Shown here: positions 41,401-49,042 of the stretch, piece after piece
Position numbering within the stretch: position 1 is the first letter of the stretch
How the letters are laid out: every line of letters begins with the position of its first letter
Assembly: GCF_003672135.1 (NCBI RefSeq)
Contig: NC_039512.1
Span: 10,556,874 to 10,620,873 of the forward strand
Direction of reading: 5' to 3'
DNA from: Ooceraea biroi
Taxonomy: Eukaryota > Arthropoda > Insecta > Hymenoptera > Formicidae
DNA: 64,000 nt
Position numbers and translations under genes: made by a program
The notes under the pieces: model-generated
Told to the model about the DNA's origin: nothing
The model's input: only the letters and a program-made list of their open reading frames with translations
Databases searched by the model: none

Positions 41401-44400
41401 CGTGTGTAACTTCATATCGATCTTGAAACTATCCATTTTGTGATGATAAGATACGAATATCCCCGTCCTAGTTCTCGTAAAAGCAGTGTTTTTGAGTCGT
41501 CATTATCGAATGACTATCGCATCATTCTTGTCCGAAGTTGAATAGAATGATAAGATAAGCCCAAGGGTGTTTTGTTCCATCGATAGCATCACGCTTAGCA
41601 AAGTTCCGCAGTAAAAAAAAGAACGAGAAATCTCACCAGCGCGCAAGTTTGAAAGGAAATATCGTATCGTATAAGCGACTACGGAGTCCTTTGAACCGAT
41701 TAAGACCTTCCGCCATCTTTTGTCAGACGCTTCCAGCGAGCTTGATGTTCTGCAGACTTCTTATTCCACAGCTTCGAGCAGGAGTCTTTAAATCCTCGGA
41801 TTTGTGAAATACATATAATGCCCGCGAACGCCGCGATTTCTGTAAAATTTCAGATATTTGCTGCGACGGATATACAGGGTGTCCCGGGTTTTAACCAACA
41901 AACTTAGGGAGCATATTCTACTAGTGGAAATAAGAAAAAATTCTTATATCGAGTGTGCTTAGAAATGCTTTATTACAAAGTTATAAACCAATATTGAAAA
42001 GAAATATGAGATAAGTAACAACGGAACATAGTGTAGAATTTGGAAGGTCGAAGATGTTTATGTTACGTGTATTCACATGTATTCATGTTCACTATGTTGA
42101 AACGATTCAGTATGATTGTTACTTTCACAACAGTAGCTGTTAGATTTCAATCGTCGTGTCAACTAGCAATTACTATCAGAATGCCAAAAGTGTTTTCAAA
42201 TGAGGAATACACCGATATTCATTTCGTGTACGGATTCTGTGACGGAAATGCACGAGCTGCCGTACGAGAGTATCAACGTAGATTTCCTAACAGGAGAGTA
42301 CCAGATAGATTTAAAGCAACGAATTACTAATTCAGTTACTGAGATGCAACAAAATTTTCAGGAATGTCGTACCGTAACAAATTCTGTACTACGTCGATGT
42401 CTAGCTTGTATCGATGTGCAAGGACAACATTTTGAAATGCGTCACTAAATCATTGCGTAGATAATTTTTATTTTTGTGAAAAAATCCGTTGTTACTTATC
42501 TCATATTTCTTTTGAATATTGGTTTATAACTTTGTAATAAAGCATTTCTAAGCAAACTCGATATAAGAATTTTTTCTTATTTCCACTAGTAGAATATGCT
42601 CCCGCAGTTTGTCGGTTAAAACCCGGGACACCCTGTAGAAGATTTTCACAGAGTCACCCCCTTCTAGAGTTACATAGATTTATTTTGAGGTGTCGCATTT
42701 TCCATTTTCGACGTAGATTAACATTTGATGTAGATTGGAGCCACCAAGATCCAAGAAAAAAATATCTGCTGAGAATATCCAGTCATCCCTTCGAGATTCG
42801 CAAATCTCTCAATTTCCTCCTGCTTTAGTCTAAATGACGGGCCGCATCATCAAGCGATCGTCGTTATGCGTTATGGGATTTAGGATAGCTTTGCCACCTC
42901 AGGGAGGTGGAAAAATCGCCTCTACGCGGCCGTTCTGACATTTTAATTTGAAACCGCTCGCGGCGCGGATGGTAAACAAAACTTATTCCCGGCACATTTC
43001 GGCCAACGAGCGAGCGAAAAGCTACGGTCGGACGGCGAAAGATGTGCCGGGGGTGCAAATAAATTGGATCGTTCGGCCATGGATTAAAGGGGCTGCTCTC
43101 CGCGCGAAAGATATATTCACCCTCTTAAATACTGGAACTTCAAAAGAAGCGTGAGGTACCGAGATCTTTTTTCTGAGAATAAGAAACTACGAGATGTCGA
43201 AACGGATTGTGTAAGTAGTTTAATAATTATTCAACTGCGTTAATAAAAAACTTTCAAAATTTTTAAAAATGTGATTGTTTTAATATTTTTTAATACACAC
43301 TAATAGGACCGATCACTAAATAACTAGTCGATCTGAATTAAACGCGGATTCAGAAGGGAGAATCAAATTAACATATCGTTTTACATTAAATAAAGGAATG
43401 GGTTACCACAATCTACCACAATCATTTTACAGTGTTATGCAGTTAGATTATTAATCGCGATACGCGGAATACGTAGATACATATTAGTTTGCGCCGCAAA
43501 CTATGTTCTCTATTTTACTCCATGATTCCGCCGTTCATGGATACGTACGCAAAAGAGGGAGATGGAGGTGAAAGAGAGAAGGACAGAGAGAAAGAGAGAA
43601 AGCTATGAAACAGAGAGGGAGGGAAATGGCTTTCAGCGTTCGCGACCCCCGCGGCGTTGTAAAATATCGGAAAATTCATTAATGCTCGATCCACAGGGCA
43701 TAGTCGAATAAATCTCACCCTCGAGCCAGATTTCCCGAGGTGGAGGGGAGCAATATGGCGGCGCGCCAAATATGTGTGTCGAGGTAAGGAGGATCTCTCA
43801 AATGCCAGCTTTCTTACGTCGATATTCAGACGCGAATGCATGAACGCTCTCAAACAATATGAAGAGGCTAAGGATCGCAGGCACAGTCTAGGTGGATCAT
43901 CTCAACATATCTTTACACGGAGAAAACCGTGAATAACGTATACGCGGCAGCGGATTCAATTGCTGTTTGATCTAACGTCAGAGTGTACAGAGGTGCGGGA
44001 AGCAACTCTAAGAGAATTAAATATTGCTCGGATATTTCAAAGGACGGTTATTTGCTTTCCATTAATTTGGACTCAAAGAGGCGTCATTAGAATTCCTTCC
44101 AGCGATTCGCTCGCTCGGAAAGCAAATTCATCCAGCGCTCGCAGAATAAATAATTTTTTTGTGTTCACTTATACGCATTCCTATGCATTTTCATAGCAAT
44201 ATGCATATTCCTGGAGTATGTATACGAAACATGTAAAAGCTATACAATTTTTTAATTATTTTGCATTTTCTATTTAAACTATATCTGGATGATGCTTCAC
44301 ATACGCTTAACTAAATATAACAATTTGAAAAACCAATTTAAATTATTCCAATATTCTAATTTTCTAATAGACTAATCACCAACAGTTTTATAGACAAATT

Positions 44401-47400
44401 ATCCTTTTTTTATTTATAACGACATAACGATTTCGTAATATTTACAACAAATGTAGGAAATAGCTTAAGCTCAACTTACTGAATAAGTGATTGCATTTTA
44501 CGAGATTTATTCTTGAACAGCGCGGAAAGAGAATTTCCACCTGGCTTAGATAAAAATCTTCGCAAAAGAAAATCACGCTCATTCGAGGATGGAGTACGTG
44601 TATATGAATACACGTACATACATTGTCGATATAATTACACGTAGTTTTGGCGGGGCACTGAGCACAAAATGCCGCAAGTACATGCTCTTCAGTCTCCGTC
44701 CGCCTCCTCTTTTCCCTCCTTTGTGGATAAAACGCGATAGAAGAGAAATTGGTCTCGTTGGAACTCCGGGACGACAAGACGGCACAAAAGCCCGCGCTGG
44801 CTCCGGCGACTTTCTCGAGTGCCACTCGTGCACGCGTTTCCTTCTCCAGTTGCACTCAATCCCCAAGCAAAGTTCTAACGAGGACTACAGTCATCACCGC
44901 ACGTTTTATTCTATATTTCATGTCTCTCGCGTTATGCTAATTCCGTGATGCGTGATAATAACGCAACATTCGCGGTGTCCTTTTCATCGAGTTAAGTAAT
45001 TGTATCTGCTTCAAGTCAAAGATGGAAGCAAGATTATACAATATTCTTTCGGTGAATGCTGCATCTGCATTGCTCCAAGAAAGACGTTAGCGATGATTCA
45101 GATACTAAATGAATCAAATATTAGGTGCTTGCAAAAGTTCGTACGATATTAAAGCCATCTTCCTTCTTTCTGGATCTCTCTCATTGCTTTCAACTGGCGG
45201 AATACTGTTGATTCATTAACTCGAAGCTGCCTTGCAAGCTCTTTTAATGTTTGGAACGAGTTTTCGTTGCAATGCTTCCAATTTATTGTTCTCCATCTAC
45301 TTGTAGCCTTGCGAACTTTTGCAAGCATCTACTACGTGAGAACGAGATTATTGTGCATTCAAAATGTAATTATTAAATCATTACAAAATTATCCTTAAAG
45401 TAAAGTATAAAAAAATGTATGTTAAAATTTTGTAGATTTTAATATTCAAAAATCTAAAGCTTATGGAACACGAATTTACAATTTACAATTTCATGCACGA
45501 AATTTGGGAGTTTTAGATACACCGGACGATTTGCAAATGTAGAAAATCGTGAGACAATTATACTTTTTATAAATCTCAGCAATTAAATTTTTATCTTTAA
45601 TCTATTTTCCGCAACGATGACTCGCACAACTTAGAAGTCTCGCGAAATAGCGAAGCCATTGCGGTAATTGCGGTATCCTCGAATCGAGTTCGTTTTAAGG
45701 GGTTGATGCTTATCACGGAGAAAACGCTGAGGAGACCCAGCGCAGCTTATCTTGTTTATCAGAGGTAATAAGAAGTGTTCTCTAAACTGATGAAGAGATT
45801 AATCTGTCCTCACATCAGAATGGGGAAACGGATGAACAAGATATGCCACATTTTTCACGGAATAACTGGATTATCTCTTTGCAGTTGAGATTATCATGTA
45901 CACATGCCGGTGCAATTGAGATTATCATGTACGCATGACAATGCACAAAAGAAAAAAAATATTCTCCACTGCAGACACGTAACGTAAAATTCTTTCCGCG
46001 AATATCTTTAAACGGATCACAACATGAATTCACGCGGATTGCGGTCCACGTGGATAAAACTCCCGAGTTATGTATCGAGCTAGGAATGCTGATTCGCGAT
46101 CGCATTTCGGTCGTAGCAAAGCGCGATATTGAAAGTGTAGAAGGGGTGAAAACGTGTTGCACACGCGTGGCTCATGGCGGACGTATTGCCGCGTGAAATA
46201 AGCGGGCCGACATTGCACGATGGTGCGTTTTGCGAGCGATATTTTCGCAGCGACTACGTCGAAAGCGTGCACGCGCGCGCCAGTCAATTCGATTTAGGGA
46301 GTCTTGCGTATATTTCCATACACACGCGCGCGAAACGACGATGCGAGTTTAACTCGCACGCCGCGCGAGCGTACCGAAACGGTAAAATTGTAAAACGGCC
46401 GGTATCGGCGCATCGGCGGCGGCGCGGGCGACCGACTGGCGGGAATGAATATATACGTACGTACGTACGTAGGTGCAACCAGCGAATGAATTTATAACGC
46501 TCGCGCTAAAGCCGAATCCCACGTGACCGCTTCTTCCTACCGTGACGCCAGCCCGTAAATCGATGGCGGCTGTTTTACGCAGTTGACCGTGCGGAAAAGC
46601 TCGTTGCAGAGCCGAATGCACCCGCATAATCGTGCGTCCGTCTGGTGAGCTCGACGGTGAGGCCGATCTGATTTCCACACTCCCTTCTCCCCACGCCTTT
46701 TTTCCCTTTTTTGACGGGTTCGATATTTCCACTTTTTTCCGCCATCGTGGATAAGAGGAGCGGAAAAGCGAGGAGAAAGCGCTCGAGAAAGTTTCAATTC
46801 AATGGTGGATATTTTCGTCATTCCGCCTGTGGATTATTCCGTGGCTCGTGGTTCGCTGGAGCTCCGGAAACATGTACACATGAGGATCATCTGCGTTCGC
46901 GGATTATATTATATATCGCGGTGTGTAAAATGCCGCCGCCGTTGTCGCGCGCTCTTTTATTTTGTATTTCCGGCACGAGATTCGCGCACACGAAAATTCT
47001 TCCATTTCCGGTGACCGCGGGTTAATTGCGAGCGAGCCTCGCTCTCGGTTGAAGTTAAATCAGAGTTAAACTGAATTAAGAGAGAGATTTTATTGAATTA
47101 AACAAGGCGACGTGGTCTCCCTTGCTGGGGACTCTTTATGACGTGCAAATAGACTTCGCGCCGGAAGTAGAAAGACTTCGGTTAAATTGCGATTCTGGGT
47201 TTTATGTCCCGGTTCAACTTCGTGTCGGAAACGGCAAACAGACAAGCGAAAGTCAACCCCCTCGACAACCCAGGTTCCCGGGCCTCATAGATTCTACGTG
47301 GTGTTGGTAATGACGCCGACTACTTCAGTACCACCACTACCTAACTTAACTTAACCACTACTATCGACAATGAGCCTCCCCATTCGTGCTCATGAGCGAC

Positions 47401-49042
47401 ATGATCGTTCGCACTCACCTTCGGCCTGATGAGGAGCGTAGATGTTAAGGTACAGACAGTCCTCGCTCTGGTTCCTCAGGTACGGCAGATGTCTCTCCAA
47501 GTACTCGTACCTGCCTGGCTTCACCTCGTCCTGAAGATTCGGCAAAACTTGCGGGCAAACTGGGGCAAATTCCTGCGACTGCCGTACCCCCCTCCAGGGC
47601 TGCGGTGAGCGAGGCGGTGAAAACCTGAAGGATCCCACGGGAGGTTCCGCGTAAGGAATCCCTAATGCACACGAGAGAAGATTGTCTGAGATGCTGGTTA
47701 ACAGAGTTGTGACGTAGTTCTTGACTAATGCGATAATAACTGACATTTTTATCGTGGGATACATTTATCCTCGAGAACGGATCCTGTTCGAGAAAGAGGA
47801 CTGCGTGTAGAGGAAAGCCGTCAATCGCAGCCAAATTTCAATTAAATTCCAATTCCCCAAAACTCCGATCTAAATTTAATTTCGATTCCGAATTTAATTA
47901 ATTTCTAGATCATCCTGATTTGGGAATCAGTTCCTCTCTCCTCCAATCCCTTCTAATTCACTTATTCCTAGCAAGCCAATACGGCTAATGCAGTTTTGAG
48001 TATCCAAATTTTATAATCAATTTTTATCAATCTTTTTTAGTCCATCTCATCGTTAGTTAACATGATTAAGAGAACAAAGAGCTATTCATCGGACGCCATC
48101 ATTGATTTTGGGTCATCACCAGAAGCGTACGTTGTGAACTTGGCTTTAGGTGCAAAGTGATGCGCGCGGATGCATCTCGGCGCGTGGCGACTTGACGAAC
48201 GCCGTTGCACGACGAGCTGGGCGAAGATGGAGAAAGGTCGGCGAAGAAGGGAAAGGGGGACGAGGTGTGCGCGGCGATGGGAGTAATATCTGTTCCCGAA
48301 ATACACGGACGCGCGAGCGCGCGCTTCTCGTTTTGGATCCTTTGACGTATCGGGACTCTCAAAGCGCGGATATGCAGCTGCCAGGAAACTTTTGCTCACT
48401 GACCGGAGCCGAGTTCGCTCCGGGAACTATCGAACGCTATCGAGATACCGTTGTAGTAGGTTGTTGCATGTGAAACGTCGGCTTTGTGTCAACCGGCTTA
48501 ACCGTCTTCGCCGGATTAAACGTATTCGATTGATACGAGTAGCTCCCTTTTACTTCAGACACACGTAGCTTTCTTCAAGGAAGAAATCGTGCGTATTCGC
48601 TTTTAACAAGAAACGTATCTCGCAGACCTTCAGTACCAATTCTTCGACCCTGATATCGTAATTGCTTTAATTATTTCGTGAAACTAAAACTTGGGATTTT
48701 GTGAATTCAGATAAATTCTCCGGAAATGATTTTCATGACTGTCTGTTTTCATCATCATGATTGTCATGATTACTGATCGCAACTGAACGTGGTGCCGCTG
48801 CGAAACTTACCAAGGAAAACGTCAACAAGCTGCAAGTTATAATTGGTCATCGGTTGGATCACCATGCCGCGTAATCGCCCCTCTTTGACGCGGACTTCCC
48901 TCGTCATCCTCTCCTGAAAGTCGGGAAATCGGTGATAACCGTACTGATTCCGCGGCTCGTGGAAGTCGCGGTGCTCCGTGAGGATCTGCGTGCAGGTCAA
49001 CAGCAGAAGACCCACCAGCTCCAGGCGCAACATTCTGGACAT
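5268..49042 (-). CDS. Nlg: Neuroligin-like synaptic adhesion protein, whole gene (13 coding exons, joined model)
   Basis: This is a postsynaptic type I membrane protein of the carboxylesterase/cholinesterase-fold adhesion family; known neuroligins bind neurexins across the synapse. The coding exons are 49042-48811, 47661-47419, 21757-21608, 19716-19522, 17768-17683, 16897-16701, 16397-16280, 16064-15825, 13599-13442, 10788-10673, 10449-10239, 9679-9188 and 7260-5268. All junctions are GT-AG and in frame, giving 4431 nt and 1476 residues. The order is signal peptide, esterase-like domain (about 60-600), Ser/Thr-rich stalk, membrane helix (about 693-715), and a cytoplasmic tail of about 760 residues. 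The nucleophile elbow is GHGTG (253-257), so the catalytic serine is absent, as in neuroligins. The histidine region VHGEELPYVLG (494-504) is kept. The tail is longer than in vertebrate neuroligins. I cannot assign the insect paralogue number. A tandem acceptor at exon 12 and a weak donor at exon 11 are the only uncertain junctions. Confidence 0.93.
7261..9187 (-). other. Nlg: Intron 12
   Basis: This 1927-nt intron is AT-rich except for a more GC-balanced segment at about 8400-8720. I see no coding exon or repeat of note. Confidence 0.8.
9188..9679 (-). CDS. Nlg: Neuroligin exon 12: stalk, transmembrane helix, start of cytoplasmic tail
   Basis: This exon encodes residues 649-812. A Ser/Thr/Pro-rich stalk leads to a membrane segment (MMMMVIVFSVLFILINLTIF and a few further residues, about 693-715). 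A strongly basic stop-transfer stretch follows, with KRRAS, a possible PKA-type phosphorylation site. The exon ends in IKVREWIQQEIVHR, a membrane-proximal phrase resembling other arthropod neuroligins. The acceptor is a tandem CAGCAG, so starts at 9679 or 9682 are both in frame and differ by one serine. The donor is CACAG/GTTAGC, phase 2. Confidence 0.9.
9680..10238 (-). other. Nlg: Intron 11
   Basis: This 559-nt AT-rich intron has a weak donor (GTCGGT) and a tandem CAGCAG acceptor. Nothing else is recognised. Confidence 0.7.
10239..10449 (-). CDS. Nlg: Neuroligin exon 11: HYRSVEMQFWNEDLP, juxtamembrane ectodomain
   Basis: This exon encodes residues 579-648. HYRSVEMQFWNEDLPNLLRH matches the neuroligin phrase HYRxxxVxFWxxLxPxL that closes the ectodomain. 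A Pro/Arg-rich stretch and an NGT glycosylation site follow. The acceptor is CGCACATAG/CC, phase 1. The donor is uncertain: CCAG/GTCGGT at 10238 gives the phase 2 that exon 12 needs. An alternative donor at AA/GTACGA, upstream in the transcript, would keep phase but delete a few residues. Confidence 0.85.
10673..10788 (-). CDS. Nlg: Neuroligin exon 10: end of esterase-like domain
   Basis: This 116-nt exon encodes residues 540-578. It runs SPYIAKRYPYLTNAFKEWGR and then YEIEWPEYDPVNQTYFNL, the W-x-x-Y-D-P phrase expected near the end of the ectodomain. NQT is a potential N-glycosylation site, and the junction with exon 11 creates another (NLT). The acceptor is CCCCAG/GAGC and the donor is CCTAA/GTAAGT, phase 2 in and phase 1 out. 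Confidence 0.89.
10789..13441 (-). other. Nlg: Intron 9
   Basis: This 2653-nt intron is AT-rich with a 42-nt CT microsatellite at 12203-12244. No nested gene is seen. Confidence 0.8.
12203..12244. repeat. CT dinucleotide microsatellite
   Basis: A CT run of about 42 nt, with one TT interruption, in intron 9. Confidence 0.9.
13442..13599 (-). CDS. Nlg: Neuroligin exon 9: histidine loop VHGEELPYVLG
   Basis: This exon encodes residues 488-539. VHGEELPYVLG corresponds to the HGxxLPYVFG loop, so the histidine of the ancestral catalytic triad (residue 495) remains although the serine is gone. The last part, LLSEAIMNWWCSFAYIG, is the typical C-terminal esterase helix. The acceptor is GTTCGCAG/CAA, phase 0. 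The donor is ATCGG/GTAAGT, phase 2. Confidence 0.92.
13600..15824 (-). other. Nlg: Intron 8
   Basis: This 2225-nt intron alternates AT-rich and GC-rich stretches (GC-rich at about 14330-14780 and 15300-15790). The open frames there have no recognisable domain. Confidence 0.8.
15825..16064 (-). CDS. Nlg: Neuroligin exon 8: YMYVFSHP segment
   Basis: This exon encodes residues 408-487, from ATHELEPELILSKVLEQYGD to YMYVFSHPKAMQDYSG. The block NRDLVLEAISDSGIVAPLIM matches the late esterase-domain helix and SYMYVFSH the strand before the histidine loop. The acceptor is TTCTCAG/GCG and the donor is TCCGGA/GTAAGT, both phase 0. Confidence 0.92.
16280..16397 (-). CDS. Nlg: Neuroligin exon 7: FDLMYGVTESE
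   Basis: This 118-nt exon encodes residues 368-407, FDLMYGVTESEKFHILPPVA followed by LLHGMLDGQRDEVLRDHAK. LMxGVTxxE is a hallmark of the neuroligin family. The acceptor is TTTCCCAG/GTTTG, phase 2. The donor is CCAAG/GTAAGT, phase 0. It sits between introns of only 303 and 215 nt. Confidence 0.9.
16660..16684. repeat. CT microsatellite close to the exon 6 donor
   Basis: A TTCTCTTT/CT run that reads as a GA-rich purine tract on the transcribed strand, starting about 16 nt after the exon 6 donor. It is close enough to influence splicing of this 303-nt intron, but that is inference. Confidence 0.8.
16701..16897 (-). CDS. Nlg: Neuroligin exon 6: cysteine-loop region
   Basis: This exon encodes residues 303-367, from VAHALNCPTTSDSELALCLR to PLNLMENVQTFGR. 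The two cysteines in NCPTTSDSELALC form the short disulfide loop conserved in neuroligins and cholinesterases. APLIDRAVIPDKP is the usual downstream phrase. The acceptor is TTTTTCAG/GTAG, phase 0. The donor is CCG/GTATGAG, phase 2. A CT/GA microsatellite lies only about 16 nt inside the following intron. Confidence 0.92.
16898..17682 (-). other. Nlg: Intron 5
   Basis: This 785-nt intron has a degenerate purine-rich phrase repeat (variants of GAAAxTTxxAGAxTCGxGAAT, about 17150-17300). No coding signal is seen. Confidence 0.75.
17683..17768 (-). CDS. Nlg: Neuroligin exon 5 (short): LFKRAILMSGSA
   Basis: This is an 86-nt exon encoding residues 274-302 (DLFKRAILMSGSAMSADAIG then KAPLQITKQ). The phrase matches the LFxRAIxxSGSA motif that follows the elbow in cholinesterase-fold proteins. 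I located it from the acceptor AACATAG/AT and the donor CAAGCAG/GTAAAG. It turns the incoming phase 1 into phase 0, exactly as exon 6 needs. Confidence 0.88.
17769..19521 (-). other. Nlg: Intron 4
   Basis: This 1753-nt intron has a short CpG-rich patch at about 18240-18430 and a pyrimidine-rich microsatellite region at about 19090-19170. No gene is seen. Confidence 0.8.
19091..19108. repeat. CT microsatellite
   Basis: A short CT run in a pyrimidine-rich stretch (about 19090-19170) of intron 4. Confidence 0.75.
19522..19716 (-). CDS. Nlg: Neuroligin exon 4: nucleophile-elbow exon with GHGTG
   Basis: This exon encodes residues 209-273. It contains NFGLLDQIAALLWLRENI and the elbow SVTLVGHGTGAIFANLLL. 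Active esterases have G-x-S-x-G at this point. Here the serine position (residue 255) is glycine, so hydrolysis is not expected and an adhesion role fits. The acceptor is TTGTAG/GT and the donor is AAAAG/GTAAAC, phase 1. Confidence 0.93.
19717..21607 (-). other. Nlg: Intron 3 with CpG-rich core
   Basis: In this 1891-nt intron, 20.2-20.9 kb is strongly CpG-rich and carries the trinucleotide and GGCAAC repeats. Overlapping open frames on both strands in this part are low-complexity and look like composition artefacts. Confidence 0.75.
20448..20487. repeat. GGCAAC hexamer microsatellite
   Basis: About six and a half copies of GGCAAC follow a degenerate GGT/GAC/GGC trinucleotide stretch (about 20390-20447). 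It lies inside the CpG-rich part of intron 3. Open frames through it encode only low-complexity peptides. Confidence 0.85.
21608..21757 (-). CDS. Nlg: Neuroligin exon 3: oxyanion-region beta strands
   Basis: This exon encodes residues 159-208, running from QRNLKKYPVMMFIHGESY to GNVVFVTINFRLGILG. The phrase MMFIHGESYEWNSGNPYDG aligns with the [VI][YH]GG[SG] plus SGNPYDG region typical of neuroligins. The acceptor is TTGTTTCAG/GT and the donor is TTAG/GTAAGC, with phase 1 on both sides. It splices in frame to exon 2 with no residue missing from the expected fold, so no hidden exon is needed inside the long intron. Confidence 0.92.
22468..22508. repeat. AT-rich inverted repeat
   Basis: ATTAAACAATTAAA is followed after about 12 nt by TTTTAATTGTTTAAT, a stem of about 14 bp. 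A diverged further copy of the ATTAAAATAATTAAAT phrase occurs near 22565. It lies in intron 2. It could be a decayed MITE or chance in AT-rich DNA. Confidence 0.55.
29012..29043 (+). other. G-quadruplex-capable G-run cluster
   Basis: Runs of 6, 5, 5 and 3 guanines are separated by short loops on the plus strand, so the pattern G3+N1-7 is met. It lies in a CpG-rich part of intron 2. The transcribed pre-mRNA would carry the C-rich complement. Confidence 0.7.
32767..32791. repeat. Compound GT/GC alternating tract
   Basis: GT repeats, then CG repeats, then GT again give 25 nt of strict purine-pyrimidine alternation. This kind of sequence can adopt Z-DNA. It lies in intron 2. Confidence 0.8.
35830..35870. 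repeat. Near-perfect 41-bp palindrome
   Basis: The left arm ACATCCTGTATACTTGTACC pairs with the right arm, whose reverse complement is ACATCCTGTATACCTGTACG. The loop is almost absent. It may be the collapsed ends of a small transposon, or a hairpin. It lies deep in intron 2. Confidence 0.7.
36888..36929. repeat. 14-bp tandem repeat, three units
   Basis: The unit GCTTTATGGAAAGC occurs at 36888-36901, 36902-36915 (one substitution) and 36916-36929 (last base changed). It lies in intron 2 and has no coding context. Confidence 0.8.
40005..40048. repeat. CT-rich imperfect microsatellite
   Basis: Interrupted CT/TTTCT tracts in intron 2, within a wider pyrimidine-rich segment reaching about 40080. 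Confidence 0.75.
41873..42637. mobile_element. Mariner-type deletion derivative with 151-bp terminal inverted repeats and TA target duplication
   Basis: The element proper is 41875-42635 (761 bp), flanked by TA on both sides (41873-41874, 42636-42637). The ends read CAGGGTGTCCCGGGTT and its reverse complement. The inverted repeats cover 41875-42025 and 42485-42635 and show only about five mismatches by eye. Inside, on the plus strand, lie the two ends of a transposase gene joined across a large internal deletion. The copy cannot make an active enzyme but could be moved by one supplied elsewhere. It sits in intron 2 of the neuroligin gene. Confidence 0.88.
42181..42448 (+). pseudogene. Internally deleted mariner-type transposase (DUF4817-like N-terminus plus out-of-frame C-terminus)
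   Basis: From 42181 the frame reads MPKVFSNEEYTDIHFVYGF, then ARAAVREYQRRFPNRRVPDR. I recognise this as the helix-turn-helix N-terminal domain (DUF4817 type) of transposases abundant in ants. That frame stops at 42330. From about 42308 a second frame reads DLKQRITNSVTEMQQ and ends with RRCLACIDVQGQHFEMRH at 42448, which resembles the extreme C-terminus of the same transposase class. The whole catalytic DDE core is missing and the junction is frameshifted. Confidence 0.8.
45122..45331 (-). mobile_element. Short mariner relic with transposase HTH fragment
   Basis: The inverted ends are GGTGCTTGCAAAAGTTCG (plus strand, from 45124) and GATGCTTGCAAAAGTTCG (minus strand, from 45329), each next to a TA. 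On the minus strand the interior encodes SFQTLKELARQLRVNESTVF followed by RQLKAMREIQKE and a stop. This is the typical second helix-turn-helix of mariner transposases. The roughly 206-bp element is therefore a transposase-derived mini-element in intron 2, belonging to a different family from the one at 41873-42637. Confidence 0.78.
45880..45941. repeat. 31-bp tandem duplication
   Basis: Two adjacent units share GATTATCATGTAC and begin TGCAGTTGAG and TGCAATTGAG respectively. The first is 45880-45910, the second 45911-45941, with a few mismatches. It lies in intron 2. Confidence 0.75.
46453..46472. repeat. TACG tetranucleotide microsatellite
   Basis: Four tandem TACG/ACGT units inside the CpG-rich block of intron 2. 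Confidence 0.8.
47419..47661 (-). CDS. Nlg: Neuroligin exon 2: esterase-like domain, GIPYAEPPVG and EDCLYLN signatures
   Basis: This exon encodes residues 78-158. It holds the family phrases GIPYAEPPVGSFRF and QSEDCLYLNIYAP. The second is the carboxylesterase type-B signature 2, which supplies a conserved disulfide cysteine; the cysteine in APVCPQ is its probable partner. The phrase RNQSED contains a potential N-glycosylation site. The acceptor is ATTAG/GG and the donor is GAAG/GTGAGT, with phase 1 on both sides. A 25.7 kb intron separates it from exon 3. Confidence 0.92.
47662..48810 (-). other. Nlg: Intron 1
   Basis: This 1149-nt phase 1 intron has a CpG-rich middle (about 48160-48430) and otherwise nothing recognised. 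Confidence 0.8.
48811..49042 (-). CDS. Nlg: Neuroligin exon 1: signal peptide and start of esterase-like domain
   Basis: This exon encodes residues 1-77. I chose the start at 49042 (MSRMLRLEL...) because a hydrophobic signal-peptide core (ELVGLLLLTCTQIL) follows at once. A second ATG at 49033 would also work. The frame stays open upstream to an ATG at 49129, but that would place about 29 polar residues before the signal peptide. The mature part runs to the beta-strand phrase LRGMVIQ and ends LVDVFLG, the usual lead-in to GIPYAEPP. The donor is GTAAGT at 48810, phase 1. Further 5' UTR exons are likely but I could not place them. Confidence 0.9.
48968..49042 (-). other. Nlg: Signal peptide of the neuroligin-like protein
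   Basis: The first residues, MSRMLRLELVGLLLLTCTQ, have a basic N-region, a Leu-rich core and small polar residues before TEHRDF. This targets the protein to the secretory pathway as type I topology requires. The cleavage position, around residues 20-25, is an estimate. Confidence 0.75.

Larger units (their letters stand above)
21758..47418 (-). other. Nlg: Intron 2, 25.7 kb
   Basis: This intron makes up more than half of the gene span. It alternates AT-rich DNA with CpG-rich blocks (about 22.9-24.7, 25.1-25.5, 27.9-28.1, 28.9-29.5, 46.1-47.0 kb). It contains the two mariner relics, the 41-bp palindrome, short tandem repeats, the G-run cluster and degenerate GAAACTTTG-type phrase repeats (32.48-32.64, 34.74-34.95, 36.96-37.05 kb). 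I found no exon with both splice signals and a recognisable product on either strand. Long first or second introns in neuronal adhesion genes often hold enhancers. Confidence 0.8.

Noticed and set aside
44442..44948. Open frames of 95-137 residues on both strands
   Set aside because: They overlap on opposite strands with no domain, and no splice or promoter context is visible.
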